DNA from: an uncultured Flavobacterium sp.
Lineage (GTDB): Bacteria; Bacteroidota; Bacteroidia; Flavobacteriales; Flavobacteriaceae
DNA: 64,000 nt
Direction: 5' to 3'
Assembly: GCF_946478785.1 (NCBI RefSeq)
Contig: NZ_CAMLDD010000007.1
Span: forward strand, 124,001-188,000
Shown here: piece by piece, positions 49,474-58,300 of the stretch
Layout: each line of letters begins with the position of its first letter
Numbering within the stretch: the first letter of the stretch is position 1
Program-made: the position numbers and the translations under genes
Notes under the pieces: generated by a model
What the model was told of the DNA's origin: nothing
Database searches by the model: none
Seen by the model: the letters and a program-made list of their open reading frames with translations, nothing else

Positions 49474-50244
49474 TTAAAATTTAACTATAACTTTTTCAGA
49501 AACTAATTTATCATTTTGATAATATTCAAAAAACCATTGATTGTCTTTTGCATTTAAAGTTCCCTGTACACCATCTTTTATCGCTATGAAAGAATCAGGA
49601 CGAGAAGTTTTAAGCAATTTCATAACCACCTTTGGTGTTTTGTCAATTAATTGATATCCATTTTCTGTTGGTTGTGCGTATAATAAATTCGGATCAGAAA
49701 CATCTGCAATTGGTGCAGTTACTTGGGTAGAAACTGAACTTGCAGCAACAGCCGGAGCAGCAACAGCCGGAGCAGAAACAGCGGTACTTGTAGCAATGCC
49801 AGAATTTGCATTTGCTGTTTTCCCATTGTACTTGTAATTTAGGCCATAAACAGAAAGAAATGCATTGTCTAAAGATTCTCTATATGCTGTTTCAAAGTCT
49901 TTTTCTTTGCTTCTACCGGTTTCAGAAGTATGCACCACTTTTCCATAACAGTCTTTAAATTCAACAAAAAGTTTTGTTACCAAGAAAGCATTGTCTTTTT
50001 TTACATCGGCATATAATAATTCACAACGATTAGCATATTCAGCAGGCAGCTGCTCATTTTCATAAAAGGCCTGAAAACCTGCTTTTATTAAATTTGCCTT
50101 TGTCATTGTTGATAACCTGTAGGGGTTAATTCCTTTGGCAAAATCAAATTTTATAGGCACAATAACAGCTTTATAATCATTAATTGACTGCGAGAAACCT
50201 AAAGCAGAAATAAAAAGTGTTATTAAAAAAAGTTTAATTTTCAT
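49474..50244 (-). CDS. Secreted protein of unknown function
   Basis: 256 residues with a clear signal peptide (hydrophobic to about residue 17, ending G-F-S-Q). I do not recognise the family. The first domain (about 20-145) ends in A-Y-R-E-S-L-D-N-A-F. A low-complexity Ala/Val/Pro linker follows (about 152-178; A-A-P-A-V is repeated), and a C-terminal part of about 75 residues (Y-Q-L-I-D-K-T-P-K-V-V-M-K-L-L) contains W-F-F-E-Y-Y near the end. It is likely periplasmic or at the inner face of the outer membrane. It stands alone; 90 bases separate it from the HAD gene. Confidence 0.75.
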   Translation of the reverse strand: MKIKLFLITLFISALGFSQSINDYKAVIVPIKFDFAKGINPYRLSTMTKANLIKAGFQAFYENEQLPAEYANRCELLYADVKKDNAFLVTKLFVEFKDCYGKVVHTSETGRSKEKDFETAYRESLDNAFLSVYGLNYKYNGKTANANSGIATSTAVSAPAVAAPAVAASSVSTQVTAPIADVSDPNLLYAQPTENGYQLIDKTPKVVMKLLKTSRPDSFIAIKDGVQGTLNAKDNQWFFEYYQNDKLVSEKVIVKF

Positions 50245-50334
50245 ATATGTAAAATTTATTTGTTAGCGGTTATACTATTGTATTGCCTTTGTTAGCGTTT
50301 GTTTCCAAAACCTGTTCTAAGCAGCGATTCCTAG

Positions 50335-51021
50335 TTATAAATATTTTTTGAGTTCTAATAAATGATTTATTTGTTTGATGTTTTGTGGTGCTTCAATTTT
50401 TTTTTCATTAAAAAAAATAGCATCTAAACCTGCATTTATTGCACCATTCACATCTGCATCCAGGCAATCGCCTATCATAATGCAATTTTCTTTCGAAGCC
50501 TTTGCCGCATTAATTGCATAATCAAAGATAATACTATTTGGTTTTTTTACACCTGCCAGTTCAGAATTTGTTATAGTGCTAAAATAACCTCCCAACATGG
50601 CATTCTTTATTTTCTTTTCCTGCACGTTAGCAAATCCATTTGTAATAATGTGTAAATTATATTTCGGCTTCAAATATTCAAGCACTTCAATAGCCCCTTC
50701 AAAAAGATGATTATTATCTGTTAGACAATCAATATAGTCATTTGCTATCTTGTCAATATCTTCATCAGAAATGATAATATTCAAAGCATCAAAAGAAAAT
50801 TTTAATCTATTATAACGCAGTTCCTGATGTGTGATCTCGTCATTTTGATATAATTTCCAGCAAGCCTGATTTACAGGAATGTATTTTTCAATAAAATCCT
50901 CGCATTTGATTTTCGGATATTTATTTTCGAAAATACAGCTGAAAGCCATTTCTGAGTTTCGGTCAAAATCCCAGAGTGTATGATCTAAATCAAAGAATAT
51001 ATCGGTAATATTTGCATTCAT
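50335..51021 (-). CDS. HAD-family phosphatase, YjjG-like
   Basis: 228 residues. Motif I is F-F-D-L-D-H-T-L-W (nucleophile Asp11, Asp13), motif II I-I-T-N-G-F near 125, motif III Lys in G-V-K-K-P-N-S-I-I-F, and motif IV I-G-D-C-L-D-A-D. The helical cap between motifs I and II and the L-W-D-F-D segment resemble YjjG, a 5'-nucleotidase that removes non-canonical pyrimidine nucleotides. It follows radC by 3 bases, so the two share a transcript and perhaps a DNA-protection theme. Substrate is inferred from family only. Confidence 0.85.
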   Translation of the reverse strand: MNANITDIFFDLDHTLWDFDRNSEMAFSCIFENKYPKIKCEDFIEKYIPVNQACWKLYQNDEITHQELRYNRLKFSFDALNIIISDEDIDKIANDYIDCLTDNNHLFEGAIEVLEYLKPKYNLHIITNGFANVQEKKIKNAMLGGYFSTITNSELAGVKKPNSIIFDYAINAAKASKENCIMIGDCLDADVNGAINAGLDAIFFNEKKIEAPQNIKQINHLLELKKYL

Positions 51022-51024
51022 AAT

Positions 51025-51741
51025 TTATAAAATTCCTTCATCTACAAAACTATAATATTTTGTTTCAGTAATAATCAAATGATCCAAAACTTTAACATCT
51101 AAACTATCTCCCGCCATCTTTAATTTTTTTGTAATGTGTTTGTCTGCATCACTAGGCATCAAAGTTCCTGATGGATGATTGTGACATAAGATCAAGCCCG
51201 TCGCACCAGATTCAAGTGCTATTTTAAAAACAAGACGAACATCCACAATCGTTCCTGAAATCCCTCCTTTGCTTAATTGAGATTTTAAAATCACTTTGTT
51301 TGAATTATTCAGAAAAAGCACCCAAAATTCCTCATGAGGAAGCTCACCAATTATGGGCTGCATGATTTCAAAAACCATTTTACTAGATGTGATTTTGGTC
51401 ATTTCAACGGAGTCCTCTGCCCTGCGTCTTCTTCCTAATTCTAAAGCAGCAATAATAGTAATTGCCTTAGCTTCGCCTATTCCTTTAAAATCAATTAATT
51501 GCGAGATAGACATTTTCCCTAATGAATTCAAGGTATCAACACTTGCCAAAATTCTTTTACTTAAGTCAACTGCCGATTCATTCCGGCTCCCAGAACCAAT
51601 TAAAATGGCAATTAATTCGGCATCGCTCAAAGCATTTTTGCCTTTTAGCATTAATTTTTCACGAGGCCTGTCATCTTCAGACCAGTTTGTAATTGGAAAA
51701 TGTGTTGATTCCATCTGGACAACTTTAATTTTTTCAGGCAT
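51025..51741 (-). CDS. radC: RadC-family JAB-domain protein
   Basis: 238 residues from the ATG at 51741; an ATG at 51714 would give 229 residues and a more typical N-terminus. A helix-hairpin-helix (I-D-F-K-G-I-G-E-A-K-A near 83) is followed by the JAMM metal site H187-N-H189-P-S-G with S197 and D200. The family was once called DNA repair protein RadC, but its biochemical role is not settled. It is first in a two-gene unit with the HAD phosphatase and divergent from the DUF1287 lipoprotein gene. Confidence 0.93.
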   Translation of the reverse strand: MPEKIKVVQMESTHFPITNWSEDDRPREKLMLKGKNALSDAELIAILIGSGSRNESAVDLSKRILASVDTLNSLGKMSISQLIDFKGIGEAKAITIIAALELGRRRRAEDSVEMTKITSSKMVFEIMQPIIGELPHEEFWVLFLNNSNKVILKSQLSKGGISGTIVDVRLVFKIALESGATGLILCHNHPSGTLMPSDADKHITKKLKMAGDSLDVKVLDHLIITETKYYSFVDEGIL

Positions 51742-51831
51742 ATAATTTTATGAATATTTTCAAAAATAAGAAAAATCATTCATTAAAACTCATTTGTTAT
51801 TTTGATAATCACTAATTTTAAAACAAAAACA

Positions 51832-52461
51832 ATGAAATCTATCTCCACCGTTTTAATTGTACTTATATTTTTTTCTTGTAATCAGAAAGAAAACAACAAA
51901 TTAACTTTTACTAATCCTCAAAAAACAGCAACAAAAACTTTTGAAGAAAAATTGTCTGAAGCGGCAATATCTATAATTGATTCTTCCATAGATTATGATC
52001 CGGCTTATTTTTCCATAAAATATCCAAACGGAGATATCCCTGCAAATAAAGGTGTCTGTACAGATGTCGTTATTCGTAGTTATCGAAAATTAGATATTGA
52101 TTTACAAAAAGAAGTCCATGAAGATATGGTCGAAAATTTTTCTAAATATCCAAATTTAAAAAAGTGGGGAATGACAAAAACAGATACCAATATCGATCAC
52201 CGAAGAGTTCCTAATTTGGAAGTTTTCTTTGAAAGAAAAGGAATGAAATTACCTGTTACTCAAAATCCGGCAGATTATAAAACAGGCGAACTGGTTACCT
52301 GGATGATTAACGGAAAGTTACCGCATATTGGAATTATTACAAACAAAAAATCTGAAGACGGCGAACGAAATCTTATTGTCCATAACATTGGCGGAGGACA
52401 AGTTTTAGAAGATTGTTTGTTTGAATATAAAATCGTGGGACATTATATTTATGGAAAGTGA
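51832..52461 (+). CDS. DUF1287-family lipoprotein
   Basis: 209 residues from the ATG at 51832 (an upstream in-frame extension of ten residues is rejected because it delays the signal). Lipobox F-F-S-C puts the lipidated Cys at 16. The DUF1287 core shows D-Y-D-P-A-Y, G-V-C-T-D-V-V-I-R near 79, H-I-G-I-I-T and H-N-I-G-G-G at the C-terminus. The conserved Cys and His suggest an NlpC/P60-like papain fold, possibly a cell-wall amidase; that is inference. It is followed by the repeat-bounded element at 52479. Confidence 0.85.
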   Translation: MKSISTVLIVLIFFSCNQKENNKLTFTNPQKTATKTFEEKLSEAAISIIDSSIDYDPAYFSIKYPNGDIPANKGVCTDVVIRSYRKLDIDLQKEVHEDMVENFSKYPNLKKWGMTKTDTNIDHRRVPNLEVFFERKGMKLPVTQNPADYKTGELVTWMINGKLPHIGIITNKKSEDGERNLIVHNIGGGQVLEDCLFEYKIVGHYIYGK

Positions 52462-52478
52462 CAACAGTAACCACAATA

Positions 52479-52498
52479 TTGTCATTCCGTAGGAATCT
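52479..52498 (+). repeat. REP-like palindromic unit, outer left
   Basis: Head TTGTC followed by the small palindrome ATTCC-GTA-GGAAT and CT. It is an exact reverse complement of 53030-53049. Confidence 0.8.
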
Positions 52499-52584
52499 AT
52501 TATATACTATTCTACTTTTTATACTTCTATGGAAACAGAAACTTGCTTGATTATTGGTTTAATTTTAGAATTACATTCCGAAAT

Positions 52585-52901
52585 TTATTCCTTGAAATGA
52601 TGATTCCAAAATTCTAAGTTTGGATTTAACTGCTTTATTAAATTGAGCCTCTTTTCTCTGGAGAGGTTTTTTATTTCTTTCTCTCTTTCAATTGCCAGTT
52701 GAATCCAACCAAATTTTTGATAATAAATTAAAAAGTGCGAATTGTATTTTGCAGTAAAGCTATTTTGGTTTAATTTACTCTCATGTTGTTGTAATCGTAA
52801 TTTTAAATTATTGGTAACACCAGTATATAAAACAGTTCTGCTTTTATTGTTAAAATATAAACATTAAAGGTATAAATTCCTTCGGTGTATTCAATAATGA
52901 A
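52585..52901 (-). pseudogene. Frameshifted GIY-YIG endonuclease (YhbQ-like)
   Basis: On the minus strand the sequence encodes F-I-I-E-Y-T-E-G-I-Y-T-F-N-V-Y-I-L-T. After a one-base deletion near 52849 it continues in the next frame as N-K-S-R-T-V-L-Y-T-G-V-T-N-N-L-K-L-R, the second half of the GIY-YIG motif. It then runs through F-T-A-K-Y and an R-E-K-E-I-K-N-L-S-R segment to a stop at 52585. In an intact gene of about 100 residues these would be one frame. The N-terminus also lacks a start codon: a stop lies just upstream. Free-standing GIY-YIG proteins of this size are single-domain nucleases of uncertain role. Confidence 0.85.
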
Positions 52902-52923
52902 AATATAATTAAATTAATAAAAA

Positions 52924-52943
52924 AGATTTCTGTGAAATGACAA
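52924..52943 (-). repeat. REP-like palindromic unit, inner left
   Basis: Read on the minus strand it is TTGTC, then ATTTC-ACA-GAAAT, then CT: the same layout as the outer unit but with compensating changes in the palindrome. Confidence 0.75.
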
Positions 52944-52987
52944 AATGTGAGTTATAAAAAACCTTGAAATTAAATTTTTTACACAAC

Positions 52988-53006
52988 TTGTCATTCACAG
53001 AAATTT
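52988..53006 (+). repeat. REP-like palindromic unit, inner right
   Basis: TTGTCATTCACAGAAATTT, an imperfect reverse complement of 52924-52943 (one base missing and one changed). It marks the right side of the inner inverted pair. Confidence 0.7.
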
Positions 53007-53029
53007 GTTATTCATATGGTAATGAGTTG

Positions 53030-53049
53030 AGATTCCTACGGAATGACAA
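53030..53049 (-). repeat. REP-like palindromic unit, outer right
   Basis: Exact reverse complement of 52479-52498. It ends 20 bases from the mpl stop codon. Confidence 0.8.
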
Positions 53050-53069
53050 ACTTTGACAATAAATATATC

Positions 53070-54425
53070 TTACTCTATCAAAGTCTTTACCTCATCAAAA
53101 TTCAAACCTCCATAATTCCCTGAACTCATCAAAAGCAATGCTGAGTTATCCAGATTTAAATTGAATAAGTATTCTTTGAATTCGGTTGGATTAGTATAAA
53201 TTATCAAATCTTTTCTATTGAAGGATGTTGCAATTTGGTCGTAAGTTACTTCTTCTAATTGCTTAATTTTTACTGCATCTGGAGAATAGAAAACAACTGC
53301 AACATCTGCATATTCTAATGCTCCTTCATATTCTTTCAGGAATTCTGCATTTAAACTGCTATAAGTATGCAATTCTAAACAAGCTACCAAAGTTCTGTCC
53401 GGATATTGTTCTTTTACCGCTTTAGTTGTGGCTGCCACTTTACTTGGCGAATGTGCAAAATCCTTGTAAGCTACTTTTCCTTTTCCTTCGGCAATTTTTT
53501 CTAATCGCTTTGATGCACCTTTAAAACTTGCAATTGCTTCATAGAAATCTTCTTCATCAACACCCATATTTTGACAAATCCATTTAGCACCGGCTAGATT
53601 ATTCAGGTTATGGGCTCCAAAAACTTCAATTGGCATATCACCTTCCGGGGTTTTTAATAAAGTTACACCATCACTAACGGAATATTCAGGAGTAAAATAA
53701 GGTAATTTACGAATTGGATTTGTTGCAGCTTCTGAAACACGTTTTACTTCCGGGTCATTTTCATTGTAAACTAAGATTCCGCCATTGGTGATTTTTGCAA
53801 TGAAAATTTCAAACTGTTCAACATAATTTTCATACGTTGGAAACACATTAATATGATCCCACGCAATTCCAGAAATTAAGGCAATGTTAGGCTGATACAA
53901 ATGAAATTTTGGACGTCTGTCTATTGGAGAAGACAAATACTCATCCCCTTCCAAAACCATAAAATCATTTTCTTCGGTAAGATGTACCATCGTATCAAAA
54001 CCTTCCAGCTGTGCTCCTACCATATAATCCACTTCAATATTGTGATAATGCATCACGTGCAAAATCATCGAAGTAATGGTTGTTTTTCCGTGTGAACCAC
54101 CAATAACAACCCGCGTTTTATTTTTGGACTGCTCATACAAAAACTCCGGATAAGAATAGATTTTCAATCCTAATTGCTGTGCTTTTAATAATTCGGGGTT
54201 ATCTGCTTTGGCGTGCATTCCTAAAATTACAGCTTCTATATCTGCCGTTATTTTTTCAGGAAACCAACCCATTTCGGCTGGTAAAATTCCTTTTTTTTCT
54301 AATCTTGATTTTGAAGGTTCAAAAATAGCATCATCGCTTCCTGTTACCTGATATCCTTTGTTATGCAATGCTAATGCTAAGTTGTGCATGGCACTTCCGC
54401 CTATGGCGATGAAATGTGTTTTCAT
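53070..54425 (-). CDS. mpl: UDP-N-acetylmuramate:L-Ala-gamma-D-Glu-meso-DAP ligase
   Basis: Recycles murein tripeptide by joining it to UDP-MurNAc. The 451-residue Mur-ligase fold has the N-terminal UDP-binding motif A-I-G-G-S-A-M-H-N (7-15), the ATP loop G-G-S-H-G-K-T-T (109-116), the central L-E-G-D-E-Y near 158 and D-F-A-H-S-P-S-K-V near 322. The A-I-G-G-S-A-M-H start separates Mpl from MurC. It would reuse peptides containing DAP, consistent with a Gram-negative wall. Single gene, followed by the repeat-bounded element. Confidence 0.95.
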   Translation of the reverse strand: MKTHFIAIGGSAMHNLALALHNKGYQVTGSDDAIFEPSKSRLEKKGILPAEMGWFPEKITADIEAVILGMHAKADNPELLKAQQLGLKIYSYPEFLYEQSKNKTRVVIGGSHGKTTITSMILHVMHYHNIEVDYMVGAQLEGFDTMVHLTEENDFMVLEGDEYLSSPIDRRPKFHLYQPNIALISGIAWDHINVFPTYENYVEQFEIFIAKITNGGILVYNENDPEVKRVSEAATNPIRKLPYFTPEYSVSDGVTLLKTPEGDMPIEVFGAHNLNNLAGAKWICQNMGVDEEDFYEAIASFKGASKRLEKIAEGKGKVAYKDFAHSPSKVAATTKAVKEQYPDRTLVACLELHTYSSLNAEFLKEYEGALEYADVAVVFYSPDAVKIKQLEEVTYDQIATSFNRKDLIIYTNPTEFKEYLFNLNLDNSALLLMSSGNYGGLNFDEVKTLIE

Positions 54426-54487
54426 TAAATTCTAAATTTTAAAAATTCCAATTTCCAATTTTCATTGGAACTACATTGAAGTTACTA

Positions 54488-55174
54488 TCAACCTTCAAAT
54501 TTTCGTTTTAATTCCTGAGCTTTTTTAGGCTCTTTTAATTTATTCAAATATAAATTATATAACTTTTGAAATGTTATTTTTGAATTGCCAATTTCATCTG
54601 CTTTAATATAATTTTTTTCTGCAAAAGTATACCTCTCAAAATATTCATCTATTCTTCCTTTCGACAAATAACCATCCACAGGTGATAATTTGGCTAATTC
54701 ATTCGAATATTTTAAAGCTTTTAACTCACTTCCTCCTGCTATTCCTGGTAATTGTAAATATAATTCTATCAATGCCCATCTGGCCTGAATATGATTAGGA
54801 TTTAAAACGATTGTTTTTTCAAACGCAGATTTCATATCACCCACCAATCCAAAAGCCTTAAATTTATTCACTTCCATTGCTCTCATTCCTAAACAGCCTC
54901 CGTATTTATAAAAATAATCCGCTTCGTTAGGTTTTACCTGCGTTAATTTCTTAAAATAAACAGCTGCTTTTTCCCACTGTTTTTCTTCGGAATTAATTTC
55001 ACCAAGCCGTTCAAGGGTTTTTATATCGTTTTGATAATACTTTAAGTTAATCTCAAAAGCAGATTCAGCATCCTTATATTTTTTGGCATGAAATAACTTC
55101 TCTGCCTTTTCAAAATTAGACTGCGACCACATACAAATTGGCACAAATAAAAAAAGGATTAGTAGGTTTTTCAT
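54488..55174 (-). CDS. Secreted TPR-repeat protein
   Basis: 228 residues. A signal peptide (to about residue 17, ending M-W-S-Q) is followed by tetratricopeptide-like repeats: A-E-K-L-F-H-A-K-K-Y-K-D-A-E-S-A-F near 23, W-E-K-A-A-V-Y-F-K near 67, and N-P-N-H-I-Q-A-R-W-A-L-I-E-L-Y near 131. TPR proteins act as scaffolds; no partner can be named. It is divergent from the alpha-2-macroglobulin gene, with 130 bases between the two starts. Confidence 0.85.
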   Translation of the reverse strand: MKNLLILFLFVPICMWSQSNFEKAEKLFHAKKYKDAESAFEINLKYYQNDIKTLERLGEINSEEKQWEKAAVYFKKLTQVKPNEADYFYKYGGCLGMRAMEVNKFKAFGLVGDMKSAFEKTIVLNPNHIQARWALIELYLQLPGIAGGSELKALKYSNELAKLSPVDGYLSKGRIDEYFERYTFAEKNYIKADEIGNSKITFQKLYNLYLNKLKEPKKAQELKRKFEG

Positions 55175-55304
55175 ATCTCAAAAATAAGCAAATATTAACG
55201 CCAACATTTGATTTTGCAGATAATTTACTAATTTGTACGAAAATTATTTTAAAACCGTCCCAACCTTTTTTAGAAAAAGACACTCTATATAAGAAACCCA
55301 ACTT

Positions 55305-58300
55305 ATGAAAAATGTATTATTTGCTTTTTTGCTATTATCTTCTTCTTTGTTTGCACAACAAACTGATAAAAAATGGGACCAGGTTATTGCCCTCGAAAAC
55401 GAAGGCAAAATAAAATCAGCCAATGAAATAGTTTCAGAAATTTATAAAAAGGCAGTTTCAGAAAAAGACGAAGTAAAAATGATAAAATGTTTTTTTTATC
55501 AGTCTAAATATTTACTGGTTGTTGATGAAAATGCGCAAAGCAAAATTTTAAATAACCTTAAAGGCGAAATTAATCGGGTTTCAGTTCCATCAAAAGCAAT
55601 TTTGAATTTTGTGTATGCCAAATGTCTGAATGATTACTATAATCGAAATCTTTACAAAATTCAGCGAAGAACTAACATAGCCCTTCTTGATGAAGATTTC
55701 CTGACTTGGACTGAAGCGAATTTCAAAAGCCAAATTAATTTGACATTAAAAAAGACTTTGGAAAATGAAGCGCTTCTAAAGTCAACTTTATTAGAAAAAT
55801 ACGAAACTATTTTTGATTTTCTTACTTTAGAAAAATTCAAAAAAGAAAATCTATTTGATTATTTATTAAAAGAAAATTTAGCTTTTTACAAACAAAAAAT
55901 TCGTCAATGGGAATTTACAAAAAGTGATTTTAATCCTTATAAAAAAGAGCTTTTAGGAAAATCAGCCGATTTTATAAAAGTCAATTTCGATTTTGTTACC
56001 AATGAAAATCTGCTTTATGTTTTGGCTTTGTATCAAAAACAAGAATTGCACAATCCAACTGTAGACAATCAGCTGGAACGTATACAATACTTCAAAAACA
56101 CTTTACTGGAATCTGATGAGGATTATTTACCGGCATTAAACAATCTTCAAAAAGAAACAAAAGATGTCCTTTTAATACAGAAGATCCAATTGGAAAAAGC
56201 ATTTTTCTATTCACAAAAAGCTTCAAAAGAAACTCATCAGGATTACAACAGACGAGCAATTTCATTATTAGACAGTATCATTGCTGTAAATAATCAATCG
56301 AATGCCTACAAATTGGCTCTACAGCAAAAAGACAATATTGTTTCTAAGTCCCTTACTATTGAACTTCAAAAGTTTATTTATTCAGATGAAAACACCAGAG
56401 CTTTTATTCGATATAAAAATGTTACTGATTTAAAAGTTTCATTTTATAAAATCAATCAGAAACAACTTTTGGGCTTCAGAAATACCTATCCAAAAAAAGA
56501 TAGTTTGGTATCTGTAATTATTCAAAAAAATCAAACTGCTGTTGTAAAAACTTATTCCTTAATAAATAAAAATGACTTTTTTCAATATACGACAGAAGTC
56601 CTTTTACCACAATTAAGAACGGGCTCTTATCTCGTTTATTTTGAAAGTGACTCAGACACAAAAGAAAAGAAAGCTTTTGCTTATGAAACTATTTCTGTTT
56701 CAAACTTATCTCTTTTGGCTTCACAAAATCAAACAGGAGAGACTTTTCAGGTTCTGGACAGAAAAACTGGTAAACCATTAGAGAATGTGACTATTAAATC
56801 GAAACATTTTAATCTTAAAACGAATAAAAATGGCATTGCAGCTTATAATCAAAAGAAATTTATTTACAACAACAATGATATTCAATTAACAACTGTAAAT
56901 GATACTACGGTAATTCAAAAAAACTACATCAATTATGTTAATGACTATTCAGGCGAAGATAAAGATGATCTGGATTTTAAAGGGAAAGTAGAATTTTATC
57001 TAGACCGCGCCATTTATCGTCCGGGACAAACTGTCTATTACAAAGGAATCGCGTTTCAAAAAAAGAATAATGAAACAGCTGTTATTTCTAAAACAACATT
57101 TAAAATCATTATTCTTGATGCTAATGGCAATGAATTTAAAGAGTTCGACATTGTTACGAATGAATTTGGTTCTTTCTCTGGTGAATTTACATTACCAAAA
57201 AATGGACTGACAGGCAACTTTAGCATTGAAGCGGAGGAACCGGACGACTATGAGAAAGATATTGATTATGATGAAAATAAAGAAGAACACCTCTTTTGGG
57301 ACAATGCAGATTTTGAAAACTCCAGAGTTGATTTTAGAGTTGAAGAATACAAACGCCCGAAATTTGAAGTTGTTTTTGAACCAAAAAAAGAGACTTTTCA
57401 AATCGATCAATTAATTAAAGTGAAAGGGAATGCTAAAGCTTTTGCAGGCAGTAACATTTCTGACGCTGTAGTCAAATACACCGTTACACGATACACCAGT
57501 TATTTTAGAAATTATTTTGGACAACAGCCAGATAATGAAATTTTGGCTAGTGGCGAAATTAAAACGGATGCTTCAGGAAAATTTAGCGTTGACTTTACAG
57601 CAATACCGTCTAAAAACAGCAAAAAACAGCAATTACCAGTTTTTAACTACCGAATAAATGTTAGCGTTACTGACATAAATGGAGAAACTCATGATGCCGA
57701 AACCATTGTAAAGGTAGGTTATCATGATTTAGTTCTTGGAGCTTCCCTTCCTAACCAAATTAAAACAAAAGATAAAAACGAAATCATCCTGGCAAGCACC
57801 AACTTAAATGGAGAATTTTTAGCTGTAAAAGGCGAAATTAAAATTTATTATAAGAGTGCGTTTTCAGACAAATTCAAACCAAGAGTCTGGCCTAATCCTG
57901 AATTTGAAACTATAACCAAAGCGGAATTTGAAAAATTATTTCCGTACGAACAAAACGAAAAAACAACTATTGATACAACAAAAGGAACTTTGGTTTATTC
58001 CAAAAAAATGGATACTGAAAAAGATAAAAAGATTGTTCTGGATTTCATTTCAGATTACAAATCCGGGAATTACAAAATCGTATTTTCTGCGAAAGACAGT
58101 TTTGAAAATGCCATCGAATCCTCAACCGACTTTCAAATTATACAAAGCAAAGACAAATTCAAAACCAGTTCTTTATTGACTATCAAACAAATCAATGAAG
58201 ATCCCAAAAAAGATGGTTTTGTTACACTAAAAATAACCTCGGCCGTTCCGGAGCTTTATTTTTCTGTTACAGGCAATTACGACAGTAAAGTCTTTCTTGA

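Larger units (their letters stand above)
52479..53049. mobile_element. 571-bp element with 20-bp perfect terminal inverted repeats
   Basis: The arms 52479-52498 and 53030-53049 are exact reverse complements (20 of 20). A second, inner inverted pair lies at 52924-52943 and 52988-53006. Between them is a decayed GIY-YIG gene on the minus strand. It fills the 608-base gap between the DUF1287 gene and mpl, starting 17 bases after one stop and ending 20 bases from the other. No target-site duplication was found, so calling it mobile is inference. Confidence 0.55.

Noticed and set aside
49712..49795. Tandem repeat encoding A-A-P-A-V units.
   Set aside because: It is a short low-complexity linker of two or three units, not a mobile or CRISPR-like repeat.
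54440..54470. AT-rich imperfect hairpin between mpl and the TPR gene.
   Set aside because: It could terminate the TPR transcript on the minus strand (TTCCAAT pairing with ATTGGAA), but the stem is short and AT-only, so it was not listed as a feature.
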